A stretch of 33,513 nt of DNA from JBICIG01 sp043101605 (GCA_043101605.1 JBICIG010000104.1:1-33513); one strand, 5' to 3'. Shown: positions 15,286 to 24,967, counted from the first letter of the stretch. The notes: generated by a model not told the origin, from the letters alone. Made by a program: numbers and translations.

Positions 15286-15437
15286 CGGAATTCCCTTTCC
15301 ACAGCAGACCATCGGCAGCATACCCGGGCGGGCTGAATCCGACCCGGCGAGAGGCCGCCGTCGGAGGAGGATGCCTCGGGCGTCGCTCCCCCTCGAAACC
15401 GGGTTCGTCCCCGGGTGACAGGGGCGGCGGGATCTGT

Positions 15438-15443
15438 CAGACT
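15438..15443 (+). promoter_or_regulatory. Possible -10 hexamer (CAGACT) 6 nt before the first asparaginase start
   Basis: CAGACT ends 6 nt before ATG 15450. It differs from TAnnnT in the first base but has the same spacing, and no ribosome binding site is present. Confidence 0.35.
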
Positions 15444-15449
15444 GCCCGC

Positions 15450-16538
15450 ATGAGCCACCTCGATCGCCGTCGCTTCCTGATCGCCTCGGGCCTTGCCGCC
15501 GCTTCGCCGGCCCTGGCCCGCTCGGCCCGCCCCGATGGGTCCTTGCCCTCGGCCCGGTCCCGCCTCCAGCCGGGGCACGCGGGCGACCAGCACCGGGGCC
15601 CGTGCGTGATCGCCTCGGGCAACGGGCTCGCCGCGGTCGAGAAGGCGATGGCCGACATGAAGGCCGGGGCCGACCCCGTCGACGCGATTGTCGCGGGCGT
15701 GGGCATCGTCGAGGCCGACCCCAACGACATGTCCGTCGGCTACGGCGGGCTGCCAAACGAAGAGGGCGTCGTGCAACTCGATTCCTCGGTGATGCACGGC
15801 CCGACGCACAAGGCCGGCGCCGTCGCGTGCATCGAGAACATCATGCACCCGGCCCAGGTCGCCCTGCTCGTCCTCAAGCACACCGACCATGTCATGATCG
15901 TCGGCGAGGGGGCCAAACGCTTCGCCCTGGCCCACGGCTTCAAGGAGGAAAACCTCCTCACCGATCGGGCCCGCGAGGCGTGGCTCCGCTGGAAACGCAA
16001 CCTCAGCCCCAACGACGACTGGCTCGACGACGACCAGACCGTCACCGGCGGGGCGAACGAGGGCGCCAAGGCCGACATCCCCTTCACCTACGGCACCATC
16101 CACTGCTCGGCCGTCGACGCCAACGGCGACCTCTCCGGCTGCACCACCACCAGCGGGCTGTCGTGGAAGATCCCCGGACGCGTGGGCGATTCGCCCATCG
16201 TCGGCGCGGGCATGTACACCGACAACGAGTTCGGCAGCGCCGGCGCAACCGGTCGCGGCGAAGCTGTCATCCAGTCCTGCGGCGCGTACGAAGCCGTCCA
16301 GGCCATGGGCCGCGGCATGACCCCCACCGAGGCGTGCCTGCATGTCCTCAAGCGCATCGCCAGCCGAACCAAACGCAAGGATCTGCTCGATGATCGCGGG
16401 CGCCCGAACTTCGGCGTGACCATGTACGCCGTGCGCAAGGACGGGGCCTACGGCAGCGCCGCGATCACCCGCGGCACCTTCGCCGTCCACGACGGCAACG
16501 AGGCGAAGGTCCTGCGATCAACGCCGCTGTACGAGTGA
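15450..16538 (+). CDS. Glycosylasparaginase-type Ntn hydrolase, Tat-exported
   Basis: A 362-residue member of the N4-(beta-N-acetylglucosaminyl)-L-asparaginase family, which cleaves the GlcNAc-Asn bond of glycopeptides. The N terminus has a twin-arginine signal (D-R-R-R-F-L-I-A-S-G, residues 5-14), so export in folded form is predicted. The first half has SVGYGGLPNEEGVVQLD (95-111). The precursor should self-cleave before Thr216 in Y-G-T216-I-H, freeing the catalytic threonine; TTTSGLSWKIPGRVGDSP and AGATGRGE follow. It precedes a paralogue without a signal peptide, separated by 393 bp of palindromic DNA. Confidence 0.9.
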   Translation: MSHLDRRRFLIASGLAAASPALARSARPDGSLPSARSRLQPGHAGDQHRGPCVIASGNGLAAVEKAMADMKAGADPVDAIVAGVGIVEADPNDMSVGYGGLPNEEGVVQLDSSVMHGPTHKAGAVACIENIMHPAQVALLVLKHTDHVMIVGEGAKRFALAHGFKEENLLTDRAREAWLRWKRNLSPNDDWLDDDQTVTGGANEGAKADIPFTYGTIHCSAVDANGDLSGCTTTSGLSWKIPGRVGDSPIVGAGMYTDNEFGSAGATGRGEAVIQSCGAYEAVQAMGRGMTPTEACLHVLKRIASRTKRKDLLDDRGRPNFGVTMYAVRKDGAYGSAAITRGTFAVHDGNEAKVLRSTPLYE

Positions 16539-16574
16539 TCGCGCTCGCCGTGCTCTGAACGCAACTCTGCTTCC

Positions 16575-16624
16575 GCTCGCAAGGGGACCCAACCCCTCCC
16601 CCGGGGTTTGGTCCCCTTGCGAGC
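16575..16624. repeat. Long palindrome, first copy
   Basis: Arms of 15 bases (16575-16589 and 16610-16624, GCTCGCAAGGGGACC and its complement) pair perfectly. An inner AACCCC/GGGGTT pairing extends the hairpin to about 21 bp. A closely related palindrome lies 190 bp downstream. It could be a REP-like element or a terminator, but no T-run follows. Confidence 0.8.
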
Positions 16625-16814
16625 AGGAAAGAAAGACTGATTCTCGCATCGCGTTCGATGAAGACAAGCCGGACCGACGCGTGTCGCGGTGACTCGGCGC
16701 ACACGGTGCGTCCTCTCGCTGCAATCCTCCAAGACAAAGTCAACTCACCGAACAGGCGGACGCCCGAGCGGAGCCGTCGCTCGCTCTTCTTTCTTCCGGT
16801 GCATCGTGCTTCCC

Positions 16815-16857
16815 CGCAAGAGGACCAACCCCTCCCCCGGGGGTTGGTCCCCTTGCG
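16815..16857. repeat. Long palindrome, second copy
   Basis: The arms CGCAAGAGGACCAACCCC and GGGGTTGGTCCCCTTGCG pair with a single A/C mismatch around a short C-rich loop. The sequence shares the core GGACC-AACCCCTCCCCC with the palindrome at 16575-16624, so the two are copies of one element. Confidence 0.8.
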
Positions 16858-16912
16858 AGCCGATCGCCTGCAACCGGCCGCGGCCGTCCACCAGACGCCG
16901 ACGCCGCGGCGA

Positions 16913-16918
16913 TAGACT
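16913..16918 (+). promoter_or_regulatory. Possible -10 hexamer (TAGACT) for the second asparaginase
   Basis: TAGACT ends 13 nt before ATG 16932. The leader would be only about 6 nt long, without a good ribosome binding site. Confidence 0.4.
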
Positions 16919-16931
16919 CAGGGGCCAAGAG

Positions 16932-18032
16932 ATGTCCGACACCGCCGATCCATCCCTGTCCATCGCCGAGTTGCGCTCGCTCGCCGAAGCCGCCGCCGAG
17001 CGCGGGCGAACGCATCGCGGGCCGTGCGTGCTCGCCAGCGGCAACGGGCTCGCCGCGGTCGAGCGCGCGTGGTGGACGATCCACAACCATCCGGCGAGCG
17101 ATCCCCTGCTTGCCGCCCGCGCCGCGGTCGAGGGGTGCGTCGTCCTCGAGGACGACCCCGAGGATGTGTCGGTCGGCTACGGCGGGCTGCCCAACGCCGC
17201 GGGCTTCGTCGAGTGCGATGCCTGCGTCATGGACGCCCGCACCCACGCCGTCGGCGCGGTCGCGGCACTGCGCGACATCCGACACGCCTCCCGCGTCGCG
17301 CTCGAAGTCCTCCAGCACAGCAAGCACTCCATGCTCGTCGGAGAAGGCGCGCTCGACTTCGCCCTCGCCCACGGCTTCACGCGCGAGAACATGCTGACCG
17401 ATGCCTCCCGCGCCGCGTGGGAGCAGTGGAAAGCCGCCAAGGGCGAGGAGTCTCGCCTGAGCGACGAGGACCGCTGGAAGCGATCGGCCACGCGCGACAC
17501 CCACGGCGACGGCCCGCAACTCGGCCACCGCGGGCTTGACGACGCTCCCCCCGGCGTGCCGCACACCACCGGCACCGTCCATGTTGCCGTGCGCACCGCC
17601 GCCGAGCATCTGGCCGCGTGCACCAGCACCAGCGGGCTGAGCTGGAAGCACCCGGGGCGTGTGGGCGATTCGCCGATCGTCGGCGCGGGGATCTTCGTCG
17701 ATGACGCGGGCACGGCCGGCGCGACCGGTCGCGGCGAATCCGCGCTCGACAACTGCACCGCCCGCGACATTGTGGCGCACATGGAACAGGGCCTCGACCC
17801 GACCGACGCCTGCCGCCGGGCGCTCGAGCGCATGGTCAGCCGCACGCGCCACCCGAAGCTCCTCGACGACCGGGGCCGCCCGAGGTTCAATGTCACCGTC
17901 TACGCGCTCCGGGCCGACGGCGCCTACGGCAGCGCGTGCCTGTGGAGCGGCTACCGCTTCGCGGTGCGCGATTCGCGCGACCACGCCGCGCGCGTCGAGC
18001 CCGCGTCGTTCCTGTTCGAACGCCCGACCTGA
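16932..18032 (+). CDS. Glycosylasparaginase-type Ntn hydrolase, cytoplasmic paralogue
   Basis: A 366-residue paralogue of the preceding gene, sharing RGPCVxASGNGLAAVE, VSVGYGGLPN, LAHGF, TSGLSWKxPGRVGDSPIVGAG and DDRGRPxFxVTxYA. The probable nucleophile is Thr215 in T-T-G-T-V-H. It has no signal peptide, unlike its neighbour, so it is predicted to work in the cytoplasm. About 30 charged residues (roughly 170-200) are inserted before the cleavage site. I chose ATG 16932, the first start before the conserved block. The two may act in sequence on glycopeptides imported from outside; this is an inference from location only. Confidence 0.88.
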   Translation: MSDTADPSLSIAELRSLAEAAAERGRTHRGPCVLASGNGLAAVERAWWTIHNHPASDPLLAARAAVEGCVVLEDDPEDVSVGYGGLPNAAGFVECDACVMDARTHAVGAVAALRDIRHASRVALEVLQHSKHSMLVGEGALDFALAHGFTRENMLTDASRAAWEQWKAAKGEESRLSDEDRWKRSATRDTHGDGPQLGHRGLDDAPPGVPHTTGTVHVAVRTAAEHLAACTSTSGLSWKHPGRVGDSPIVGAGIFVDDAGTAGATGRGESALDNCTARDIVAHMEQGLDPTDACRRALERMVSRTRHPKLLDDRGRPRFNVTVYALRADGAYGSACLWSGYRFAVRDSRDHAARVEPASFLFERPT

Positions 18033-18063
18033 GAATCCGCCCGCCCGATCGGGCCGCCATCCA

Positions 18064-19296
18064 TCACCCGCCGGGTGACAGAATGCCGATCGTCCGCGGC
18101 TTGATCGGGAACGCGTCGAGCGTGTCACGCAGGTCGTCGAGCGTCACGGCGTTGATCCGCTCGAGTTCGACCTCCAGCGGGATGTGCTCGCCGAGGTAGG
18201 TCCACAGGCGTCCGAGGCGCTGCATGCGGTCGTTGGGGCGTTCGCCGCCGATCGTCACGCTGGTCGCGTACTTGGCCTGCAGTCGCTCGATATCGGCCGG
18301 CTCGAGCGAATCCCCGAGCCCGTCGATCTCGCGGGCCAGGATCTTCTCGATCTCGCCGAGCCGCTGGGGGTCGCCCGACGCGTAGACCATGAACTCGCCG
18401 GTCCCGTCGTGCGGGTCGTAGGCGGCCTGGGCTTCCTCGGCGATGCCCTCCTCGATCAGCGCCCAGTGCAGGCGCGAGTTGCCCCCCCCGCCGAGGATCT
18501 GCGCCAGCAGCGACGCCGCGTAGCGACGGTCATCGTCGAGCGACGGGGCGTCGGCCAGCACCAGCGCATACGCCCGACTGAGCCCTTCGTCGGTCATCGT
18601 GAACCGCTCGCCGGAGATCGCCGGGCGGGCCGCATCGCGCGTCGGGCGGGTCGTCTGCCAGTGCCCGCAGAGCGCCTCGATCTGGTCGCAGCAGGCGTCG
18701 AAGTCGAGGCGACCGGCCAGGGCCACCGTCGTATTGTCGCCCGAGTAGCGGTCGTCGAAGTACTGCTGCATCTGGTCGCGCGTCAGGGCCTTGATGGTGT
18801 CCTCGGTGCCGAGCACGCGGTAACCGAGCGGGTGGCTCCCGAAGTGCCGCTGATCGGTCTCCTCGTAGAGCACCCAGAACGGATTGTCCTTGTACATCGC
18901 GATCTCTTCGAGGATGACGCCCTTCTCGGTGTCAAAGTCGCTCTGCCGCAGCGCCGGGCGCATCATCCGCCCGAGCAGGTCGAGAGCGGTGCCCAGGTCC
19001 GTCGGCAGAACCTGGGCGTAGAAGCAGGTCAGCTCGTGGCTGGTGTACGCGTTGTTGCGGGCGCCGATCTCGTCGAAGCCCCGGTTGATGTCGTCGGCCG
19101 ACAGATCCTCGGTCCCCTTGAACATCATGTGCTCGAGGAAGTGGCTCACCCCCATCACCATCGCGTCCTCGTCGCGGGCACCGGTGCGGACGAAGAACCC
19201 CGCGGCCGCCGAGTGGGCGTCGGGGACGATCTCCGCGACGATCGTCAGGCCGTTGGAAAGCGTGCGCTGCTGGAACGATTGCGTGGCGTTGGACAT
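18064..19296 (-). CDS. M16-family zinc metallopeptidase
   Basis: A 410-residue pitrilysin/mitochondrial-processing-peptidase-like protein. The inverted zinc motif is H52-F-L-E55-H56 in GVSHFLEHMMFKGT, and the third ligand is probably the Glu in GVILEEIAMYKDNP (about 130-131). A typical M16 C-terminal domain follows (ILGGGGNSRLHWALIEEG). Its length is close to that of bacterial single-unit M16B enzymes. The ATG 19296 start is supported by a TACACT hexamer 6 nt upstream and by conservation beginning right after it (LSNGLTIVAE). There is no signal peptide, so it is cytoplasmic or leaves by an unknown route. It is divergent from the M28 lipoprotein peptidase. Confidence 0.92.
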   Translation of the reverse strand: MSNATQSFQQRTLSNGLTIVAEIVPDAHSAAAGFFVRTGARDEDAMVMGVSHFLEHMMFKGTEDLSADDINRGFDEIGARNNAYTSHELTCFYAQVLPTDLGTALDLLGRMMRPALRQSDFDTEKGVILEEIAMYKDNPFWVLYEETDQRHFGSHPLGYRVLGTEDTIKALTRDQMQQYFDDRYSGDNTTVALAGRLDFDACCDQIEALCGHWQTTRPTRDAARPAISGERFTMTDEGLSRAYALVLADAPSLDDDRRYAASLLAQILGGGGNSRLHWALIEEGIAEEAQAAYDPHDGTGEFMVYASGDPQRLGEIEKILAREIDGLGDSLEPADIERLQAKYATSVTIGGERPNDRMQRLGRLWTYLGEHIPLEVELERINAVTLDDLRDTLDAFPIKPRTIGILSPGG

Positions 19297-19302
19297 GGCG
19301 CG

Positions 19303-19308
19303 AGTGTA
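19303..19308 (-). promoter_or_regulatory. -10 hexamer (TACACT) 6 nt before the M16 peptidase start
   Basis: On the minus strand TACACT, then six bases, then ATG 19296, with no ribosome binding site. It is one of the cleanest leaderless candidates in the window. Confidence 0.55.
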
Positions 19309-19396
19309 CGGGCCCGACGGTCGCGCGTGCGGCCGCAGAGGCCCGCGGCGCCTCCTCCCCCGATCCCGACGCCGCACCCCGCCCGCCCCGGCCCGG

Positions 19397-19402
19397 TATG
19401 CT
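19397..19402 (+). promoter_or_regulatory. Possible -10 hexamer (TATGCT) for the M28 peptidase gene
   Basis: TATGCT lies 118 nt before ATG 19521. Here the gene has a true leader with the ribosome binding site AAGGAGAG at 19509-19516. Confidence 0.4.
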
Positions 19403-19520
19403 GTCGAGCCCGTCCGTCCCGGAGTTCCGGGGCCGGGCCGATTCTCGCCCGAACCACCCGCGCCGGCCGCCGGGCCGATGCCCAAAGACCGCGTCCAAGA
19501 GATCACGCAAGGAGAGCCGC

Positions 19521-21566
19521 ATGCCGCGCCGTCACCGTGTCGCCGAGTCGTTCGCCGGAGGTCTGATCGCGAGCGCGGCCCGCGGGCTGGTGCTCGTTGC
19601 CGTCGCGGGCTCGCTCGTCGCGTGCGGCTCGACGCCCAAGAGCTCCACGACCTCGATCGGCGCCGTCGCCAACTTCGCGGTCGTCGATGGCGAGGAAGTC
19701 GCCGTCCCCGAGATCCCGATGGGTGATCCCGCGACCGTCCGCCGCATTCTCGAAGAGGGCATCAACCGCAACCGCGTCATGGACCACCTGACGCACCTGT
19801 CGGTCGAGATCGGCCCGCGGCTGACCGGCTCGACCCGGATGGATCAGGCCAATCGCTGGACCGCCGACCAGTTCCGCGACTGGGGTCTCCGCAATGTGCA
19901 GCTCCAGCAATGGGGCGAGGTCGCGACGCGCTTCGATCGCGGGCCCTCCAGCGGCGCGGTCTACCTCCGCTCGACCGACCGCAACGGCGAAACGACCTAC
20001 GACAAGGTCACCGACCTCGACCTGACCGCCCTCGCGTGGACGCGCGGCACCGACGGCGCCGTCCGCGGGCCGGTCGTCCGCATGCCCGCCACGCTCGCCG
20101 AACTCGCCGCGATCGAGGACGACCTCGCCGGCGCCTGGGTGCTCATCCCCACCGACTACTCGGGCCGCACCGGCATCCGCGGCGTCGCGGGCACCATGCG
20201 CCTCCGCGCCCAGCAGCGTCAGGAAGCCCGCGAGGCGATCGCCTCCGGGGCTTCGCTCGACTTCGCCACGCCCAAGTACCCCCGCGACGGCGTCAGCGGG
20301 CGCTGGCTGGGGACCATCCAGGGCGAGCAGATCCCCGGCGGGCAGGTCCCGTTCTTCGTCGACTTCAGCATCAATCCCGACGGCAGCGTCGCCGGCAACG
20401 CGGGCGTTCCCGATGTCTTCGAGTCGGCGATGCAGAACGCCTCGTTCGACCGCGCCAACAACGCCCTCATCTTCGAGTGGAACTCGCCCAACGGGCCCGT
20501 CCTGATGACGATGCCTGTGGCCGACGGCCGAATGGAGTTCGCCGGCGGCGAGGGCGCCCAAGCCGTCCAGATCGATCTCACCCGCGAGGACCCGGGCGAC
20601 CAGGGCCCGACCGAAGAGGAGATCATCCTTCGCCGCATCCTCGCCGCCGAGCCCGCCGGGTTCCTCTCCAGCTCGCGCGATGAGCGGGTCTGGACGACCT
20701 CGGCCTCCGGCTGGCGCGAACGCCCCGTCGAGGAGATCCCCAACGATGTCGAAGTGCTCGTCAGCGAGCCCGGGTACGACGCGATCAACTCGCGCCTCGC
20801 CGACGGCGCCCCCGTCTACGCCGAGTTCGATCTCCAGCACGCGCTGACCGCCGGCCCGATCCCCGTCTACAACACCATCGCCGAGATCCCCGGCACCGAT
20901 CCCGAACTCGCCGACGAGGTCATCATCGTGTCGGCCCACCTCGATTCGTGGGACGGGCCCGGCTCCATGGGTACCACCGACAACGGCACGGGCTCTTCGG
21001 TCGTGCTCGAGTCCGCCCGGCTGCTGATGGCCGCCAACGCCAGGCCCAAGCGCACCATCCGCTTCATCCTCTGGACGGGCGAGGAGCAGGGCCTGCTCGG
21101 CTCGCGCGCCTATGTCGAAGAACTGGGCGACGATCTGGCCAAGGTCTCGGCCGTGTTCGTCGACGACGGGGGCACCAACTACGAGGGCGGGCTCCACGCC
21201 ATCGCCCCCATGCGCGACTACCTCGCCGCCGCCACCGCCCCGGTCAACGGCCGCTTCTACGACGAAGTCGAGGGCAAGTGGATGAATGTCAATGTCCGCA
21301 TCAACGACAACATGCCCCGCGGCGGCGGATCCGACCACGCCTCGTTCAACGCCCGCGGCGTCCCCGGCTTCTTCTGGGACGAGGTCGGGCGCGCCAACTA
21401 CGGGCACGGCTGGCACACCCAGTTCGACCGCATCGACCTGGCGATCCCCGAGTACCTCCGCCAGTCCTCCACCTGCATGGCGATCACCGCGTACAACCTT
21501 GCCTGCGCTCCCGAGATGCTCCCCCGCCAGCCGCAGGAGCAGGCCGACGCCGGCAACGGCGGCTGA
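19521..21566 (+). CDS. M28-family aminopeptidase lipoprotein with an inserted beta domain
   Basis: A 681-residue exported zinc peptidase. The N terminus has a hydrophobic segment and lipobox L-V-A-C35, so it should be lipid-anchored. The M28 catalytic domain is at the C-terminal end: SAH473-L-D475-SWDGPG, TTD487-NGTGSS, the acidic pair G-E521-E522-QGLLGS, GGGSDHASF, and H632 in GWHTQFD. M28 enzymes usually bind two zinc ions and remove N-terminal amino acids. Between the N-terminal part and the catalytic domain, about residues 253-357 form a beta-rich insert starting at VSGRWLGTIQGEQIPGGQVP. ATG 19521 has a strong AAGGAGAG site. Confidence 0.9.
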   Translation: MPRRHRVAESFAGGLIASAARGLVLVAVAGSLVACGSTPKSSTTSIGAVANFAVVDGEEVAVPEIPMGDPATVRRILEEGINRNRVMDHLTHLSVEIGPRLTGSTRMDQANRWTADQFRDWGLRNVQLQQWGEVATRFDRGPSSGAVYLRSTDRNGETTYDKVTDLDLTALAWTRGTDGAVRGPVVRMPATLAELAAIEDDLAGAWVLIPTDYSGRTGIRGVAGTMRLRAQQRQEAREAIASGASLDFATPKYPRDGVSGRWLGTIQGEQIPGGQVPFFVDFSINPDGSVAGNAGVPDVFESAMQNASFDRANNALIFEWNSPNGPVLMTMPVADGRMEFAGGEGAQAVQIDLTREDPGDQGPTEEEIILRRILAAEPAGFLSSSRDERVWTTSASGWRERPVEEIPNDVEVLVSEPGYDAINSRLADGAPVYAEFDLQHALTAGPIPVYNTIAEIPGTDPELADEVIIVSAHLDSWDGPGSMGTTDNGTGSSVVLESARLLMAANARPKRTIRFILWTGEEQGLLGSRAYVEELGDDLAKVSAVFVDDGGTNYEGGLHAIAPMRDYLAAATAPVNGRFYDEVEGKWMNVNVRINDNMPRGGGSDHASFNARGVPGFFWDEVGRANYGHGWHTQFDRIDLAIPEYLRQSSTCMAITAYNLACAPEMLPRQPQEQADAGNGG

Positions 21567-21638
21567 ACCGATCGGCCGCCTGAATCAACACCGCACGCCC
21601 CGGGCCGGCCGCTGGAGCGGGCCCGGGCACGCGGCCGA

Positions 21639-21644
21639 TAGACT
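21639..21644 (+). promoter_or_regulatory. -10 hexamer (TAGACT) 6 nt before the ruvB start
   Basis: TAGACT, then six bases (CCCCTG), then ATG 21651, with no ribosome binding site. Transcription should begin at the start codon. Confidence 0.55.
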
Positions 21645-21650
21645 CCCCTG

Positions 21651-22718
<1,068 letters not shown>

Positions 22719-22736
22719 ATCGCCACGCGCGGCCGA

Positions 22737-23108
22737 TCAGCCGAACGCCAGGGCGACCTGCGCCAACGCCGCGACCGACGGCAGCGACGACACCACCACC
22801 GCCCACAGCGCGATCCTCCGCCCCAGGTCCGGGTGCCGCCGCCCCACGAACTCGCACACGCCGACGACGACCACGACCGTCGCGAACTTGAAGCCGATCA
22901 GCCCCCAGAACCCCCACACGCGTATGAACCAGTCGGCGATCGTGTTCACCTCGATCCCGCCGAAGTAGTTGAGCATCGTGTTGGTCAGCATCAGATCGAG
23001 CGACGAGACGAGGATGTACCAGAGGTAGAGCGTGGGGTAGAGCACGCCGCGATCGCGTGCCGCCGATCCGTCGCGCTCGAGCTTCGGATTGGCGCGCGCC
23101 CGGCTCAT
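22737..23108 (-). CDS. Small membrane protein, DUF5658-like
   Basis: A 123-residue protein with about three membrane segments: YPTLYLWYILVSSLDLMLTN (near 25-44), FWGLIGFKFATVVVVVGVCEF (near 68-88) and ALWAVVVSSLPSVAALAQVAL near the end. The pattern S-L-D-L-M-L-T, about 12 residues, then E-V-N is typical of DUF5658-like proteins. Its ATG overlaps the aroDE stop by 4 bp (ATGA), so the two are translationally coupled. Function is unknown and no link to the shikimate pathway is evident. Confidence 0.7.
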   Translation of the reverse strand: MSRARANPKLERDGSAARDRGVLYPTLYLWYILVSSLDLMLTNTMLNYFGGIEVNTIADWFIRVWGFWGLIGFKFATVVVVVGVCEFVGRRHPDLGRRIALWAVVVSSLPSVAALAQVALAFG

Positions 23109-24817
23109 CCGCCGGCGCTCGAAAGCTTCTCGCGGCAGAGCCGGTCGTACAGATCAACCGGCGCTTTCTTCCCGGTCCACAGTTCAAACTGAGCCGCTGC
23201 CTGTCGCACGAACATCTCCACGCCATCGATCGTCCGGAACCCGCGTTCCTTCGCCGCCCTGAGCATGGGCGTCTCGATCGGGTTGTAGACCGTGTCGAAG
23301 AAGACGGCGCCCTCGGGAAGGTTCTTCATCTCCGGGATCGGGATCGACAGGCCCGCGGGATCGGGTCCCCCGGTCATGCCGACGGGCGTGCAGTTGATGA
23401 AGAAGTCGCATCGGGAGCCTCGCAGGTCGTCGAGCCCATGCGGCACGATCCAGGGCCGATCGCTCCGCTTGTTGATCGCATCGGCCATCTTCCTCGCCCG
23501 CTCCGGATCGCGATTGAACACATGCAACTCGCGCACCTTGCCCTTCACCGTCCACGCCGCGATGCTCGCCACGCTTCCCGCCCCCACCACGCCGACGGTC
23601 ATGGACGCGGCTCCCCCGCCCGCGGACGCAAGTTGCTCGCCGACGAGTTCGAAGATCGCGCGCCGATCGGTGTCGAACGCTCCGGCGTCGAGAAGATCGG
23701 AGTTTGCCGGCGTGCTGATCAGAAGCGTGTTGTTCGGCTCGTGCGGCGGCAGCGGCCGACCGCCCATCTCATCATCCACCCCGTCCCAACCGTCGAAGCA
23801 GAACCGGGACAGCGCCAGCTTGAACGGCATCGTCACACTCGCGCCGCAGAAGCCCATGTGCGGGTCGTGGACCAGCGCGTCCACGGTCGCCGCGAAACTC
23901 GTGTAGTCGACCTCGGCATCCTCGCCCCCCGCGACGATCGGCATCGGCAGGTACACCCCGTCGTGCCCCGCCGCCTCGAATCCCGCGTTGTGGATCAGCG
24001 GGCTCAGCGACTGCCGCACCGGCCAGCCGATCACGCCGTACACCTTCGTCTCGCGCCCGATCGACCGGAACCGGTACAGCCCGAGCAACTCCTCGATCGT
24101 CGGCTGCCCCGGCGCCGTCGCCGACTCATCGCGAAGACTCGCAAAGGTCAGGAAACCGCCGAACTTCGGCGCCAGCACCCGGCTCATCAGCCCGAACTCG
24201 CCCATCCCCAGCGCGATCGTCGGCTTCGGGGCGTCCCGCAGAATCTCGAACAACTCCAGGTTGTCACGCAGACTCCGCGCACGGAACGCAACCTTCACGA
24301 TCGCCGCCGCCGGTTCGGCGTACGCCTCGGCGAGCTTCCGCGACAGGTCCGCCGGCCTCCCCTCGAAGTCGTGCATCGACACGATGACACGCGGCGAGCC
24401 CTCCGCCCTCGCCAGCGACCGCACCCGAGCCCGGAACGCCGCATCGCGCCCCAAGGTCGCCAGTTCGATATCCACCATCGCCGGCAGCGCCACCGGCGTT
24501 CCACCTCCAGCACCACCCAGGAACCGCTCCAGCAGCGCCAGCCGATCAGCCTCGTCCCCCTCGAACGCCCCGCCCTCCCACGCCGGTCGGCAGGTCACGA
24601 GCGAGCGCACCGGGCAGTCGGCCACCAGCGGATCAAACGCATCCGACCTCGCCGCATCGGGCGCGACCTCCAGCAGCGCGTCCAGCGCGTGGTCGAGCCG
24701 CCATTCGATGACCTCGGCTCCGAACTCCGCCGCCCGCCGCGCGTCCGCGAGCGCCCGCTCGACCGCGACCGCCCCGTCTTCAACTTCCACCATGATCGGC
24801 ACGCAAACCAGTGTCAT
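23105..24817 (-). CDS. Fused 3-dehydroquinate dehydratase (type I) / shikimate dehydrogenase
   Basis: A 570-residue bifunctional enzyme for two consecutive steps of the shikimate pathway, as known from plants and some bacteria. Residues about 1-235 are a type I dehydroquinase, with His149 in VSMHDFEG and the Schiff-base Lys175 in AIVKVAF. Residues about 255-570 are shikimate dehydrogenase: S270-L-S272-PLIHN binds shikimate, Lys333 in SVTMPFK is catalytic, GAGSVASIAAW is the NADP-binding turn, and FINCTPVGM follows. The motif equivalent to N-T-D reads ANSD. ATG 24817 is preceded by TAAGGT with 6-nt spacing. The gene is translationally coupled to the DUF5658-like gene. Confidence 0.93.
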   Translation of the reverse strand: MTLVCVPIMVEVEDGAVAVERALADARRAAEFGAEVIEWRLDHALDALLEVAPDAARSDAFDPLVADCPVRSLVTCRPAWEGGAFEGDEADRLALLERFLGGAGGGTPVALPAMVDIELATLGRDAAFRARVRSLARAEGSPRVIVSMHDFEGRPADLSRKLAEAYAEPAAAIVKVAFRARSLRDNLELFEILRDAPKPTIALGMGEFGLMSRVLAPKFGGFLTFASLRDESATAPGQPTIEELLGLYRFRSIGRETKVYGVIGWPVRQSLSPLIHNAGFEAAGHDGVYLPMPIVAGGEDAEVDYTSFAATVDALVHDPHMGFCGASVTMPFKLALSRFCFDGWDGVDDEMGGRPLPPHEPNNTLLISTPANSDLLDAGAFDTDRRAIFELVGEQLASAGGGAASMTVGVVGAGSVASIAAWTVKGKVRELHVFNRDPERARKMADAINKRSDRPWIVPHGLDDLRGSRCDFFINCTPVGMTGGPDPAGLSIPIPEMKNLPEGAVFFDTVYNPIETPMLRAAKERGFRTIDGVEMFVRQAAAQFELWTGKKAPVDLYDRLCREKLSSAGG

Positions 24818-24823
24818 GGCGTC

Positions 24824-24829
24824 ACCTTA
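24824..24829 (-). promoter_or_regulatory. -10 hexamer (TAAGGT) 6 nt before the aroDE start
   Basis: On the minus strand ATAAGGT, then six bases, then ATG 24817, with no ribosome binding site. The mRNA is predicted to be leaderless. Confidence 0.5.
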
Positions 24830-24967
24830 TCCGCCCGCCCCGAGGCACGGCACCCCGCCGCACCCGTACCCTGAAACGCCCGGGTCCGGATTCCGACCAA
24901 CCCCGCACACCGGATCGGATCAACACGACCCGGCCCTTGCGACCAGACGCCCCTGAAAGGATGACCC

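Larger units (their letters stand above)
16539..16931. other. Non-coding gap between the two asparaginase paralogues
   Basis: These 393 bases hold no convincing gene. They contain two related long palindromes (16575-16624 and 16815-16857) and a -10-like TAGACT just before the second asparaginase. The stretch 16625-16760 is slightly richer in A and T than its surroundings and shows no recognisable feature. Confidence 0.6.

Noticed and set aside
16448..16743. Overlapping minus-strand frames in the gap between the asparaginase paralogues
   Set aside because: They run through the palindrome, have no shared start signal and no conserved content.
19297..19506. 70-codon N-terminal extension of the M16 peptidase
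   Set aside because: It is Gly/Arg-rich and not conserved, and the TACACT hexamer 6 nt before ATG 19296 supports the shorter start.
19503..21416. 637-codon minus-strand open frame opposite the M28 peptidase gene
   Set aside because: It is Gly/Val/Asp-rich with no domain, as expected from the codon bias of the opposite strand.
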